Assembly: GCA_026874595.1 (NCBI GenBank)
Contig: CM049320.1
Coordinates: 35,746,214-35,810,213, forward strand
Source of the DNA: Sipunculus nudus
Taxonomy: Eukaryota; Annelida; Sipuncula; Golfingiida; Sipunculidae
DNA length: 64,000 bases
Direction of reading: 5' to 3'
Shown here: one piece after another, positions 35,413 to 45,919 of the stretch
How positions within the stretch are numbered: the first letter of the stretch is position 1
Layout of the letters: the number at the start of each line of letters is the position of its first letter
Made by a program: the position numbers and the translations under genes
The notes under the pieces: model-generated
What the model was told of the DNA's origin: nothing
Database searches by the model: none
What the model saw: the letters and a program-made list of their open reading frames with translations, nothing else

Positions 35413-36990
35413 ACTCGACTATGTGTATCCGCAGAAATCAGAGTGGGACGGGTAAAGTGAGGCATTGATTAAGTGGCAAGGGGAATAGAGTGAGGTGTGT
35501 TGCATATTAGCATGGATGTCTGCAGAGTAAACGTGTATGTAAGTGGTGCCACCTATCATAAAATCGAGAAAATTGTCCAGGATGTATAAACCTGCAAGAT
35601 TTCAGGTGGATAAGTCAAACCACTGCTGAGATATGAGTGATTTTATCCCAAGGCAGATGAACAGATGGAAGGTGTTAAGTGGTTGCAGGTGGCGCCACCA
35701 GTTTTGCATATGATGAAATGGTATGTGAGATCTATACACAAGCAAAATTTTGGCCCAATCGGTAAAACGTTCCCGAGATATGAGCTTGGATGTCTGCGGA
35801 GTAAACGTGATTGTAGGTGGCGTCATCTGTAATAAAATCGAGAAGGCTGTCCAGGATGTATAATACTGCAAAAATTTCATGTAGAAAAGTCGACCAACTG
35901 CTGAAATATGAGTAATATTATCCCATGGCAGATGAACAGATGGGTGCTGTGCATTAATGGTTGCAGGTGGCACCACCAGTTTTGCCTATGATGAAGAGCT
36001 ATGTAAGGGCTATACACATGCAAAATTTTGGCCCAACCGGTCCAACAGTTCCTGAGATATGAGCAGAGTAAACGTGAATGTAGGTGGCGCCACCTGTCAT
36101 AAATAGAGAAAGCTGTCCAGGATGTATAAACCAGCAAAATTTCAGGTGGCTAAGTCAAACCATTGCTGAGATATGAGTGATGTTATCCCAAGGCAGATGA
36201 ACAGATGGACGGTGTGCATAAGGAGTTGCAGGTGGCGCCACCTGTTTTGCCTATGATGAAGAACTATGTGAGATCTATACATAAGCAAAATTTTGGCCCA
36301 ATCGGTCAAACAGTTCCCAAGATTTGAGCTTGGATGTCTGCAGAGTAAAAGTGAATGTAGATGGCGTCATAAAATCGAGAAAGCTGTCCAGGATGTATAA
36401 ACCTGCAAAGTTTCAGGTGGAAAAGTCAAACCACTGCTGAGATATGAGTGATATCATCCCAAGGCAGATGAACAGATGGACGCTGTGCAAAAATTGTTGC
36501 AAGTTGCGCCACCAGTTTTGCCTATGATGAAGACCTATGTGAGATCTATACACATGCAAAATTTTTGGCCAAATTGGTCAAACGGTTCCCGAGATATGAG
36601 CTTGGATGTCTGCAGAGTAAACATGAATGTAGGTGGCGCTATCTGTCATAAAATCAAGAAAATTGTCCAGGATGTATAAAACTGCAAAATTTTAGGCAGA
36701 TATGTCAAACCACTGCTGAGATATGAGTGATATTATCCCAAGACAAATGAACAGATGGACGCTGTGCAAAAATGGTTGCAGGTGGCGCCACCATTTTTAG
36801 TGTGTTATTAAGCTATCAAAAGGCTACATTTGTGCAAATTTTTTAGCCTGATCGGTCAAACAGTTCCTGAGATATGCAGGTTTATTTGTGGAAACAGACA
36901 CACAAATGGACACAGGGCAGCGAGGAAAGGTCAGAGTTCAACCAAAAATGAGGGCGCAGCAGTTCACATGTGACCTGATGATAAACCCAA
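35413..36990 (-). mobile_element. Family B Helitron-like element, long satellite core
   Basis: The 3' side (left, minus orientation) starts at CGACTATGTGTATCCGCAGAAATC. The distal hairpin arm and CTAG are missing. The core alternates two related monomers: one begins GGTGGCGCCACCTGTCATAAAATC, the other GGTGGCGCCACCAGTTTTGC. Palindromes or variants lie at ~35543, 35688 (exact), 35816, 35966, 36083 (exact), 36231 (exact), ~36358, ~36497, ~36636 and 36781 (exact). The 5' side (GAGGAAAGGTCAGAGTTCAAC, CACATGTGACCTGAT) ends near 36990 without the terminal GGATCCGCC. Both termini are damaged. Confidence 0.7.
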
Positions 36991-38229
36991 TTCGCTTAAA
37001 ATACTAACAAATTTTTTTCAAACAGTTGAAAGATATAGTTCCAATAATCTGGGAATTCTGCATCTAAACATTGTGTCCAGGCTAAAACTGAATAAATACT
37101 AGAAATGGTGCAAATGCTTTGCAAATGTTTTTGAATACGAATATGAATATGTACTGCATTGAAAAATTTAATTGCATAAGAAAAGGAATTCAGGTAAAAA
37201 TAAAAGTATTTGAATACCAGTGCAGATACTTTCAAAATGTATTCATGAATGCATTCATGAATATATTCTATAATATTATTTCAATTATCATTTCAGTTAT
37301 ATTTTATTTTAAAAAATCATATGATTTTCTTAATTTTTAATAAAAATTATATTGGCACAATATTTGTTATTAAATTTTAATAAATAGTTAAACTCTTTTA
37401 TAATATGTGCTGCTTATAAGTTATATGGCCAAGTCAAAATCTGTGTGACAATAGCACTCCATTTGTTAATAAAATAAATGAAATCAATCCTCTTCCCTGT
37501 CTCCAAAGATACTATCAAAATCATACATAAGCTAAACACCAACATATTTTTTATCATATATAACAGCTGAGCGCCGTGACCCATGGGTCCCTTGTTTGAA
37601 GTTGCAATAAAAATATTATCCTCAGTACTCAGGAACTTGGGCTCAATGACTTGGGGGGGGGGGGGAGTTACAACACCTTTGGATATAAACACAGAATAGG
37701 AATTAAATTCAATGGTGCTTACAGGGACTGGTGGGAGTTACAGCACTTCTGCATATACGTAAAGGATAAAATTTAATTTAAATGAAATAATTTTTAAATA
37801 TTTAAAATCAGGCAGAGAGATGGAAAACTAAGAAAATATCTTTAATTTCCATTCTACTGAGACAGGAAAATAATAAGCAAATTTTTGCATTATATCGTAT
37901 TTTTTTCTTTTGTTAAGTCATTTTTTTTTAGTTTATAAAATTTACTATATATTCACAGTATATTATATATATCTGAATATTTAAATTGATTCAAAAAATC
38001 TAAATTGCATCAACATTTATACTTAATGTAGTCAGGTAACATCACATTATGCACACAGATATATTTCTTTTTTTTTATAAAATATATTTTTTAAATTTGC
38101 AAAGAAAATTTATAATCCTGTGCTCTACTCCTTTCGAACACAGAAGCAGGTATAAATAAAAAATCATAATAAGTATTTGCCATGATGATATATATCAAGG
38201 GTATCAATCATAGTAAACCAATGTTATGT
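36991..38229. other. AT-rich, no gene recognised
   Basis: Contains a 13-G run at 37653-37665 and a family H/A-type phrase (GAGCGCCGTGACCCATGGGTC) near 37570. Otherwise A/T-rich with many stops. Confidence 0.5.
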
Positions 38230-38400
38230 AATAACACGTGAACCATGGATCATGATGCTAAGCCAACTGACATGTTGACAAGTGTCCATGCACAGGCAAC
38301 TTATTAAGATAATGTAGGTTGCATCATCTTTCAAGCAAATAAGCTTCAACTCATGAGCACACCAAATTTGATGACAATCCATTCAGCCATTCCTAAGGAA
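38230..38400 (+). repeat. Family H repeat, copy 2
   Basis: Parallels 27695-27850: GGATCATGATGCTAAGCC, GACATGTTGACAAG, TATTAAGATAATGTAGGTTGC, GAGCACACCAAATT. Confidence 0.55.
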
Positions 38401-38439
38401 TCTGGCAACTTGTGTATATTTTGCATTAATTCTAGAAAT

Positions 38440-39445
38440 TATGCCCCGTAACTTCGAGAATATGTCACAGTGACCTAATTCTAGAACCAATGCTTACAAT
38501 TTAAGTCCTGTTAATGGCCAATCGCATCTGTAAAGGTCTCAAAAATTGAGAAAAAAATCATAAAAATTTGAAAATATCCAGGTGGCGCCACCAGTCTGCA
38601 GGAACTGATGAAACACTCCATGATGAATATGCATGCATAGAATTATGGTGATCTGCATTAGTAGTTCAGATACTGGAGCTTTTGTATCAAATTTTTAATT
38701 CTTCTTGATTTTATTGATGAGGCCTATATCTCAAAGGATACGGGTAACTGTTACAAAAGATTGCTGAGGGGAAAACATAAGGTCGATCCCGGATTCAACC
38801 CCTGTTGATGACGCACATGTCCGGAGTTCCACGACTTCGCTGGCAAAGTTTTATTAGCGAGACAGTTCGGTCCGCTTTTATGTCACCACTTAACAGTAAC
38901 AGAAACCTAATTTCAAGGTGTCCAATATACCTCCCTGGATGTCAAGTAAAAAAAAGTCCAGGTCCAGAGGTTTTGATTTGCGTGTGGTTAACGGACAGAC
39001 AGAATGACAACGGACGACGGACAAAGACTGATCACTATAGCTTAGAAGACTTTCAGTAAGCTGAGCTACAAAAATGCATACAAATTAAAAAAAAAGGTGG
39101 CGTAACTAGTCTTCAGAAATGATATGAAACACTCCAGGATCAATATGCATGAAAAGAATCATGGTTATCAATGTATTAGTTGTTAAGTTACTTGAGCTTT
39201 TGTATCAAATTTTTAATGATTCTGGGGGGTATTTCTGAGCCCCATTGCTCTGAGGATATGGGTAACATAGACCTAATTTTAGGTTTCCAAGGAGATTTTT
39301 CATGAACCTCCCTTCCTGTCAATTAAGAAAATTCCAGATCCAGCTGTTACTATTTGTGCCTGGTTAAAGGCCTGACAGACAGACAGATGGACTAAGAGTG
39401 ATCGCTATAGGTCAGATGACTTTAATGAATTCAGCTGAGCTAACA
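38440..39445 (+). repeat. Family A repeat, ~2 units with two hairpins
   Basis: Exact GGTGGCGCCACC at 38581-38592, then the usual family A order. The first unit is split by a 147-bp insertion (38749-38895). It ends in (GACG/GACA)n and the terminal hairpin at 39038-39068 (mutated). A second unit (GGTGGCGTAAC at ~39098) ends with a longer, interrupted hairpin at 39408-39442. Confidence 0.75.
38749..38895. mobile_element. Possible 147-bp solo LTR
   Basis: The insertion begins TGTTACAAAAG, ends CACTTAACA (TG...CA, with TGTTA/TAACA inverted tips), and is flanked by the 5-bp direct repeat GTAAC (38744-38748 and 38896-38900). The uninterrupted target GGGTAACAGAGACC is present in many other family A units, so both ends and the target duplication are well defined. 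TG...CA ends with a 5-bp duplication fit an LTR retrotransposon solo LTR (or TRIM). The length is short for an LTR. A MITE with 5-bp TIRs is the alternative. Confidence 0.6.
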
Positions 39446-39746
39446 AAATATTCTGAAGGGATTGATTTTCTGAAAGGTTTTCATAACTGGTGTGTGTTGT
39501 GCGGACCTTGTGAGTTCATCATGTTTTTGTCAACTGTGAGTCTGTGACAATTACCACATATTGTTCATTACATAAGCCAACCAGCAACCTGACACGCAAC
39601 CCTGTGTAGCTTGATTACAAGTTCATGCTGGCTCCCAGCGCTATCCTGGCAGTTGTGCTGTGGTTTGCTGACACAACCTCCTGCATACAATAAACACTAG
39701 AGAAGGGCTTAGCTGAGTGAATAAAGAAATAACCACCTCTTCCCTC
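39446..39746. other. No gene recognised
   Basis: No repeat shared with the rest of the window. No long frame. Confidence 0.45.
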
Positions 39747-39756
39747 TGACTGCTGA

Positions 39757-40064
39757 TAAGGTAGATAAAGTCTGCTGGGCTTTTACACCCGAGCCTAATG
39801 GCTCATCAGATGGGAGCTTATCCCGGTTTCTGTAGCATGAAGCAACTTAGGAGTTAGACACCTCCTGGATGGGACGCTAGTCCTCCGCAGGTTACCTTCC
39901 CAGTATCTACTGGTACCCATTTCTACTGCTGGGTGGACAGAGGCACACTTGCGGTTAGGACCTTGCCTAAGGGTCTTGGCACGGTTGGGGTCTGACTGGG
40001 ATTCGAACTCACGACCTCTTGATCATGAGCCCGGTACCTTAACCATTACACCACCGCCCCCACT
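39757..40064 (-). mobile_element. Full-length tRNA-derived SINE with target duplication
   Basis: On the minus strand, 40061 to ~39985 is a tRNA-like head: GGCGGTGGTGTAATGGTTAAGG (A-box region), anticodon loop CTCATGA (CAT), and B-box GAGTTCGAATCCC at 40010-39998. The ~230-bp body follows, containing CCCTTAGGCAAGG, CCTCTGTCCACCCAGCAG, AAATGGGTACC and GGTAACCTGCGGAGGAC, and ends in CTTTATCTACCTTA. The element is flanked by TGACTGCTGA at 39747-39756 and 40065-40074, a 10-bp target-site duplication. This is an intact insertion, not a tRNA gene. The body may belong to one of the conserved-domain SINE superfamilies of invertebrates, but I cannot name which. Confidence 0.8.
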
Positions 40065-40394
40065 TGACTGCTGAAGTGCATGCTAATGATTATATATTTA
40101 TTCTGACATACATTTTGTTCCCTCAGTATCAGGTATGATATCATGCAAGGGTAATCCCCTCCTTAAGAAAAGACCAGAGAAAAGATGAGTTTATGTTAAA
40201 GGTTCCGCAACTGTAGAAGCCAGAGTTGGTGCGTCATTTCATCAGCTAAACAAGTGACCCATGGGTCATGACGCTCAGCTGACTGGGAAGAGATTCGCAA
40301 AAGGAAATTTTATCATCAGAATGGTAGTATATACCCATTCAACTGAAGCATCAAACAGATTAACCAACAGGCCAAGATTTAGTTTGTATTTATA
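40065..40394. other. No gene recognised
   Basis: Contains the family H lead phrase (TGACCCATGGGTCATGACGCTCAGC) at ~40255 and little else. Confidence 0.45.
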
Positions 40395-43300
40395 TATATC
40401 AAAAATAGAGAAAAAATGTGTAAACTTTAAAAACCAGAATACGGGTAACTGAAAAGTGACTACGTATATCCGCCAAAATCAGAGTGGAACGAGTGAAGTG
40501 AGGCATGGATTGAGTGGCAAGAGAAAAATAGAGTGAGGTATGTTCCATATTAGCATGAATGTCTGCAGCCTAAATGTGTATGTAGGTTGTGCCACCTACC
40601 ACAAATCCAGAAAGCTGTCCAAGTTGTATGCATATGCAAAATTTTAGGCAAAAAAGTCAAACCACTACATGTATATGAGTGATTTTAGCCCACGGCAGAC
40701 AAACAGACAGACACTGTGCAAAAATGGTTGCAGGTGACCCCTCCAGGTTTGTGTATGATAAAGACCTATATGAGATCCAAACACATGCACAATTTTGGCC
40801 CAATCAGTCAAATGGTTCCTTAGATATGAGCTTGGATGTGTGCAGCGTTAACTAGAATGTAGGTGGTGCCACCTGTCATAAAATCAAGAAAGCTGTCCAG
40901 GATGTATAAACCTGCAAAATTTTAGGCAGTTATGTCAACCACTACAGAGAAATGAGTGATTTTAGGCCACGGCAGACTAACAGACAGACGCTGTGGAAAA
41001 TGTGCAAAAATGGTTGCAGGTGGCCCATCCAGTTTTGTGTATGATAAAGACCTATGTGAGATCTATACACATACAAAATGTTGGCCCAATCGTTCAAATG
41101 GTTCCCGAGATATGAGCTTAGATGTCTGCAGCATAAACTAGTATGTAGGTGGCGCCACCTGTCATTAAAATCAAGAAAGCTATCCAGGATGTATAAAACT
41201 GCAAAATTTTAGGCAGATATATCAAACCACTGCCCAGAATGATATGAGTGACATTATCCCACGGCAGACAAACAGACAGATGCTGTGCAAAAATGGTTGC
41301 ATGTCCCGCCACCAGTTTTGCGTATGATAAAGAGCTATGTGAGATCTATACACATGCAAAATTTTGGCCCAATCGGTCAAACGGTTCCAGATATATGAGC
41401 TTGGATGTCATCAGCGTGAACGTGAATGTAGGTGGCGCCCCCTGTCATAAAATCAAGAAAGCTATCCAGGATGTATATGCATGACGCATTTCAGGTGAAT
41501 TAGTCAATTCACTGCAGAGATATGAGTGATTTTAACCCAAGGCAGATGAACAGATGGACACTGTGCAAACATGGTTACAGGTGGCACCACCATTTTTTGT
41601 GTATGTTATAAAGCAATCCAAGGGTTACATTTGTATAAATTTTATTTACTGATCGGTCAAACCGTTCCCGAGATATGAGCTTGGATGTCATCAGCGTGAA
41701 AGTGAATGTAGGTGGCGCCATCTGTCATAAAATCAAGAAAGCTATCCAGGATGTATACGCATGACGAATTTTAGGTGAATTAGTCAATTCACTGCAGAGA
41801 TACGAGTCATTTTAACACAGGGCAGATGAACAGATGGACACTGTGCAAACATGGTTACAGGTGGCGCCACCATTTTTTGTGTATGTTATAAAGCAATCCA
41901 AGGGCTACGTTTGTTTAATTTTAATTTTCTGATCGGTCAAACGGTTTCCGAGATATGAGGGTTTATGTGTGGAAACAGATCCACAAATGGACGCTGAATA
42001 GAGAGGAAAGGTTAGAGGTCAACGCAAATTGGTTAGGCACCAGTTCACATGTGACCCGATAATTGGTGAAAGTTTCGGAAAAATCGGTCCATTAGTCTCA
42101 GAGGAGCTCTCTGGAAACGAACGCGGCAGCGGCAGAGATACGCCCATTCAGAAACTTCGTTTTGGCGGATCCAAAAAAACAGGTGCCTCAACCAGTCTGC
42201 AGAAACCAATAAAAACACATAATGGTCAATATCCATGCAAAGAATCATGGTGATCCCTGCATTAGTTGTTCAGATACTTCAGCTTTTGTATCAAATTGTT
42301 CATTATTCTGAGGGATACTTAGGAGTCCTATAGCTTGAAGGATATGGGTAACAGAGACCTAATTTCAAGTTTCCACAGGCACTTTTCATGGGCCTCCTTG
42401 CATGACAAGAATGAAGATTCTAGGTCCAGTTGTCGCGATTTGTACCCTGTTGACAGATAACCTCATCTTTAAAGGTCTCAAAAAAAAGAGTAAAAAATTC
42501 GTAACAGAGACCTAATTTCTGGTTTCCATGGAGACTTTTCATAGGTCTCTAAGTGTGTCGAAAATGAAGATTCTAGGTCCAGTCGTTACGATTTGTGCCA
42601 CGCTAACAGATGACAGCATCCTTAAAGGTCTCAAAAATAGAGGAAAAAATCGTAAAAAATCGAACAATACAGCTGGCGCCACCAGTCTGCAGGAACTGAT
42701 GGAACATCTCATGATCAATATGCATGCCAAAAATCATGACCATCAGTGATGTAGTTATTGAGATATTGAAGTTTTGTATGAAATTTTTGACTATTCTGGG
42801 GGTATTTGGGGCCCAATAGCTCGAAGGATATGGGTAACAGAGACCTAATTTCTGGTTTCCAAGGAAATTTTTCAAGGTCTCAAAAAAAGAGTAAAAAATT
42901 CGTAACAGAGACCTAATTTCTGGTTTCCATGGAGACTTTTCATAGGTCCCTAAGTGTGTCAAGAATTAAGATTCTAGGTCCAGTCTTTAAGATTTGTGCC
43001 ATGTTAACAGATTTTCACATTTTGAAAGGTCTCAAAAATAGAGAAAAAAATTCGTAAAAAATCGAACAATATAGGTGGCGCCAGCAGTCTGCCAGAAGTG
43101 ATGTATCATCTCAAGATCAATATGTATGCCAAAAATCATGATCATCAGTCAAGTAGTTAATGAGATATTGAAGTTTTTGTATGAATTTTTTTACTTTTCT
43201 GGGGGGGGGGGGGGTACTTTGGGGCCCCATAGCTCAAAGGATATGGGTAACAGAGACCTAATTTCTGGTTTCCAAGGAGATTTTTTATGGACCTTTCAGA

Positions 43301-43440
43301 ATCCCAAGTTACAAGGTTCTAGGTCCAGCGGTTACGATTTGTGCCTGGTTAACGGACGGACAGACGGACAGACAGACGGACGACGGACAAAGAGTGATTG
43401 CTATAGCTCAGATGACTTTCAGTCAGCTGAGCTAAAAATC
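40395..43440 (+). repeat. Family A array interrupted by family B
   Basis: The family A phrase ATCAAAAATAGAGAAAAAATG begins at 40398, is broken at 40433, and resumes at 42173 with AAAAAAACAGGTGCCTCAACC. Units follow with palindrome variants at ~42183, 42673 (CTGGCGCCACC) and 43075 (GGTGGCGCCAGC). A partial duplication of GTAACAGAGACCTAATTTCTGG is seen near 42501 and 42902. The array ends with (GACG/GACA)n and a perfect-consensus terminal hairpin at 43404-43434. A G run of about 15 (~43200-43214) expands the usual TTCTGGGGGGTAC. Confidence 0.8.
40434..42172 (-). mobile_element. Family B Helitron-like element, complete 1739-bp copy
   Basis: Read on the minus strand, it runs from GGATCCGCCAAAACGAAG (5' end, 42172) to CCGTATTCTGG (3' end, 40434), with T on both outer flanks. 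It lies inside one family A unit. Removing it restores the ordinary family A phrase, which fixes both ends to within an A-run. The subterminal GTATATCCGCC block and a degraded hairpin (GTAGTCAC...AGTTAC) precede the 3' CTGG. The core has about five dimers with a ~280-bp period (exact palindromes at 41148 and 41860). There is no transposase or helicase frame, so it is non-autonomous. Confidence 0.8.
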
Positions 43441-43779
43441 AATCCTTGTGCTGTGTCATGTGGCTTAGCTGCTAGCAACAGGAAATAGCGTCAGCGGTGG
43501 CCCTCCATTTTGCTGATTATAGCTGGGGCATCAGTGATGAAAACTGATAATAGGGGCACTTAGCTGCGTTAACCATATAACGGTTATTAACCCTGGTTTA
43601 TATTTTGTGGATGTTCCTTTGAATTTACATCATCATCAGACGGATATATCTTCTGTCAACACATTATAGAAAATATTATGGGGGACTGAGTCATCCTGGT
43701 AAGTAATTATCCTTCAGGTCAGGAGCTATTGTAATGCATCTGCATGAGGGGGAGGGGGGGGGGGGGTCGGAGCCCTTAC
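43441..43779. other. No gene recognised
   Basis: Contains a G run at about 43748-43767. Otherwise ordinary. Confidence 0.45.
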
Positions 43780-44165
43780 CGAAAATTTTTATAAGTGCCA
43801 TATATGTGAAAGTTATATGGCACATATATGTGCCATATATGTTCCTTATATCCAACCTTATAACTCCCATATATGTCGCATATATGTCTGGTATATGGAT
43901 TTTATATGCAAATTAGATAGGAGCCTTATATGTCACATATATGGGCCTTATATGTTACTTATAAGGCTTCAACATATAGGTCCCCTTTAACTCTCATATA
44001 TGTCCCTTTAAACTCCCATATAGGTCCCATATATGTGCCTTATAACTCAAATTTATGTGCCTTATAACTCCCATATGTGTGACATATATGGGACCTATAA
44101 GTGCCATATATGTCACTTTAAATGACAAATAACTCACATATAAGTCCAGTGTATGCACCTTCTGT
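43780..44165. repeat. Degenerate CCATATATGT/CCTTATA minisatellite
   Basis: Dozens of short phrases such as CCATATATGT, ACATATATGG, CCTTATAACTC and CCTATAAG, separated by 3-8 bases and occurring on both strands. There is no fixed period. Many match one half of an SRF CArG box (CC(A/T)6GG) with one mismatch. No open frame crosses it. Confidence 0.75.
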
Positions 44166-44751
44166 GCTGTTTGTCAATAGCTCAGTTGCTGTCTGTTGTA
44201 TGTTCTGTTTTGAAAGGTGTTTACTCTTTTCTTTATTCCACATGGAATTATGGTAGATGATAGAAATTAAGGTTTGTGTGTGTGTGGTGAGCTTCCTGCA
44301 CTGTGGACTTCCATGAAATCAATGCTGGCCTGCAGTCACACTGGGGGTCATCAACTTCATACAGTCATATGGACGCAAACACATGAAACATAAAAGTAAG
44401 AAAATACAATAGCCAAAGTAAATGTTAATTTACACATTTGTAAACTGAAAATAATATTTTCATAAGATTTTTAAAACTCCCTGGTTCAGTCAGATTTGAG
44501 TGTTGTCATTTTAGGGAATGAAGGCTGGAAGGAAATATTCACCCTTGCTTCACTCAAAATCCTTTTCTGTCCCCTCCTGTTTGACCTGCAAAAACAAATG
44601 TTACCTGTCTAAGTATATATACATATAGTCATTATTGCTCACATTAATTATTTTATTAAATAAGTTTAACTTTTTACTGAAACAGACTTGTTTTACCAGA
44701 ACTGACAGGAACTGAGACGAAACTGACTTTTAAATATATTAAATTACATTT

Positions 44752-44755
<4 letters not shown>
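44166..44755. other. No gene recognised
   Basis: AT-rich, with a short GT tract near 44275. Confidence 0.45.

Positions 44756-44811
<56 letters not shown>
44756..44811. repeat. (TA)n microsatellite
   Basis: About 28 TA units. Confidence 0.95.
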
Positions 44812-44812
<1 letters not shown>

Positions 44813-45046
44813 CATTTCTTTATTCTCAGACAATGTGAAACATATTGTAATACAGTAATAACACAACAAAACAAACATAATAAAATACAAGGTTTTGTGA
44901 AATTATGATACAAAAAAAGTACCTCATTTTTACTTAATGTTCGCCTGTAATATATTTGTTCAGTTTAAACATAGTGTTTAAATATTTATGTAAAGCGTAC
45001 AATTTCATGTAATTTTGTAAAATTCAATATTTTTTCCTTCCTGTAG

Positions 45047-45265
45047 GGTGTGATGAGCTGGTTTGGTGTGTTATGATAACAGGCTGGCTGCCCTTGCCCC
45101 TAGACCTGCCACTCTGAACTGTTGAGGCTTTAATGAGTTTGGTCATTGATGGTTGTTACTGGTTCTCAATAGTTTTGAGTAATTATAGTTCTGAGTGATT
45201 CAGTAGTTCTGAATCATTCCTGAGGGCCCAGGCTTTAAAATCAATAAAAAACGATGTTAACCAGA
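45047..45265 (+). other. Candidate terminal exon (weak)
   Basis: A strong acceptor (ATTTTTTCCTTCCTGTAG|GG) ends at 45046. The following ~200 bp is less AT-rich than its surroundings, has a 23-codon open frame (from base 45049) ending TGA, and is followed by an AATAAA polyadenylation signal at 45243-45248. No upstream exon could be found. It may equally be chance. Confidence 0.2.
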
Positions 45266-45919
45266 AAACTATACTCTTTTGCGTTCCTGTAATTATTGTG
45301 AATTTTAATTTCAACTAAGGTACATGTGCAACACTTAGAAATATTCCTGCCAATCCAAGGTGATATGAACAAAAATGTCAACGAAAGATTCAATGAAAAC
45401 ATAGATGTACGTGTTTTTTGTTAATCTTAAATGGCATAGCAACGCACAGGGGTAAATAAAATAAAAATATAACTTCAAAAAAATAAAATATTTACTTCAG
45501 AAGAGTAAATTTCTCTAAATTAGCACATAAAAGTTTCCATAAAGTTTTCTTAAAAGCTATATCTTAACCTAGTTTTGATCAAGACTGAAGTAACTGCGCG
45601 CACGCCGCCTAGTGTGAAATATGACAGTTTGGCCGGATTCAATTGAAAATATAACATCGTCATAAAAATAAATTCCCCGAGGTTGAAACGCATGCAGCAC
45701 CTTCCAGGCTAGATAAACGTCTGATTCTTTTGACACATGGAAGCCGTGTTAGTTTTTCAGCAATTAACAGCTGACGTCCGACTGCATAGTTCCTTAGAAA
45801 TGTAGGATATGAATTGTCTCTCAGGTCCTTTTAGTTGACCGTATAAACAAAGTTCTTTATTTGGGTAACTTCGGCTGTTACCGAGCCTCACATGTACAGT
45901 TGTTTGAGCCGAGGGGAAT
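45266..45919. other. Putative upstream region of candidate gene
   Basis: No repeat recognised. A CpG-richer patch lies at 45595-45720. It may include the promoter of the exon ending at 46160. No clear TATA box was seen. Confidence 0.3.

Noticed and set aside
39985-40061. Functional tRNA-Met gene.
   Set aside because: Acceptor and anticodon stems do not pair well, and target duplications frame a 308-bp SINE.
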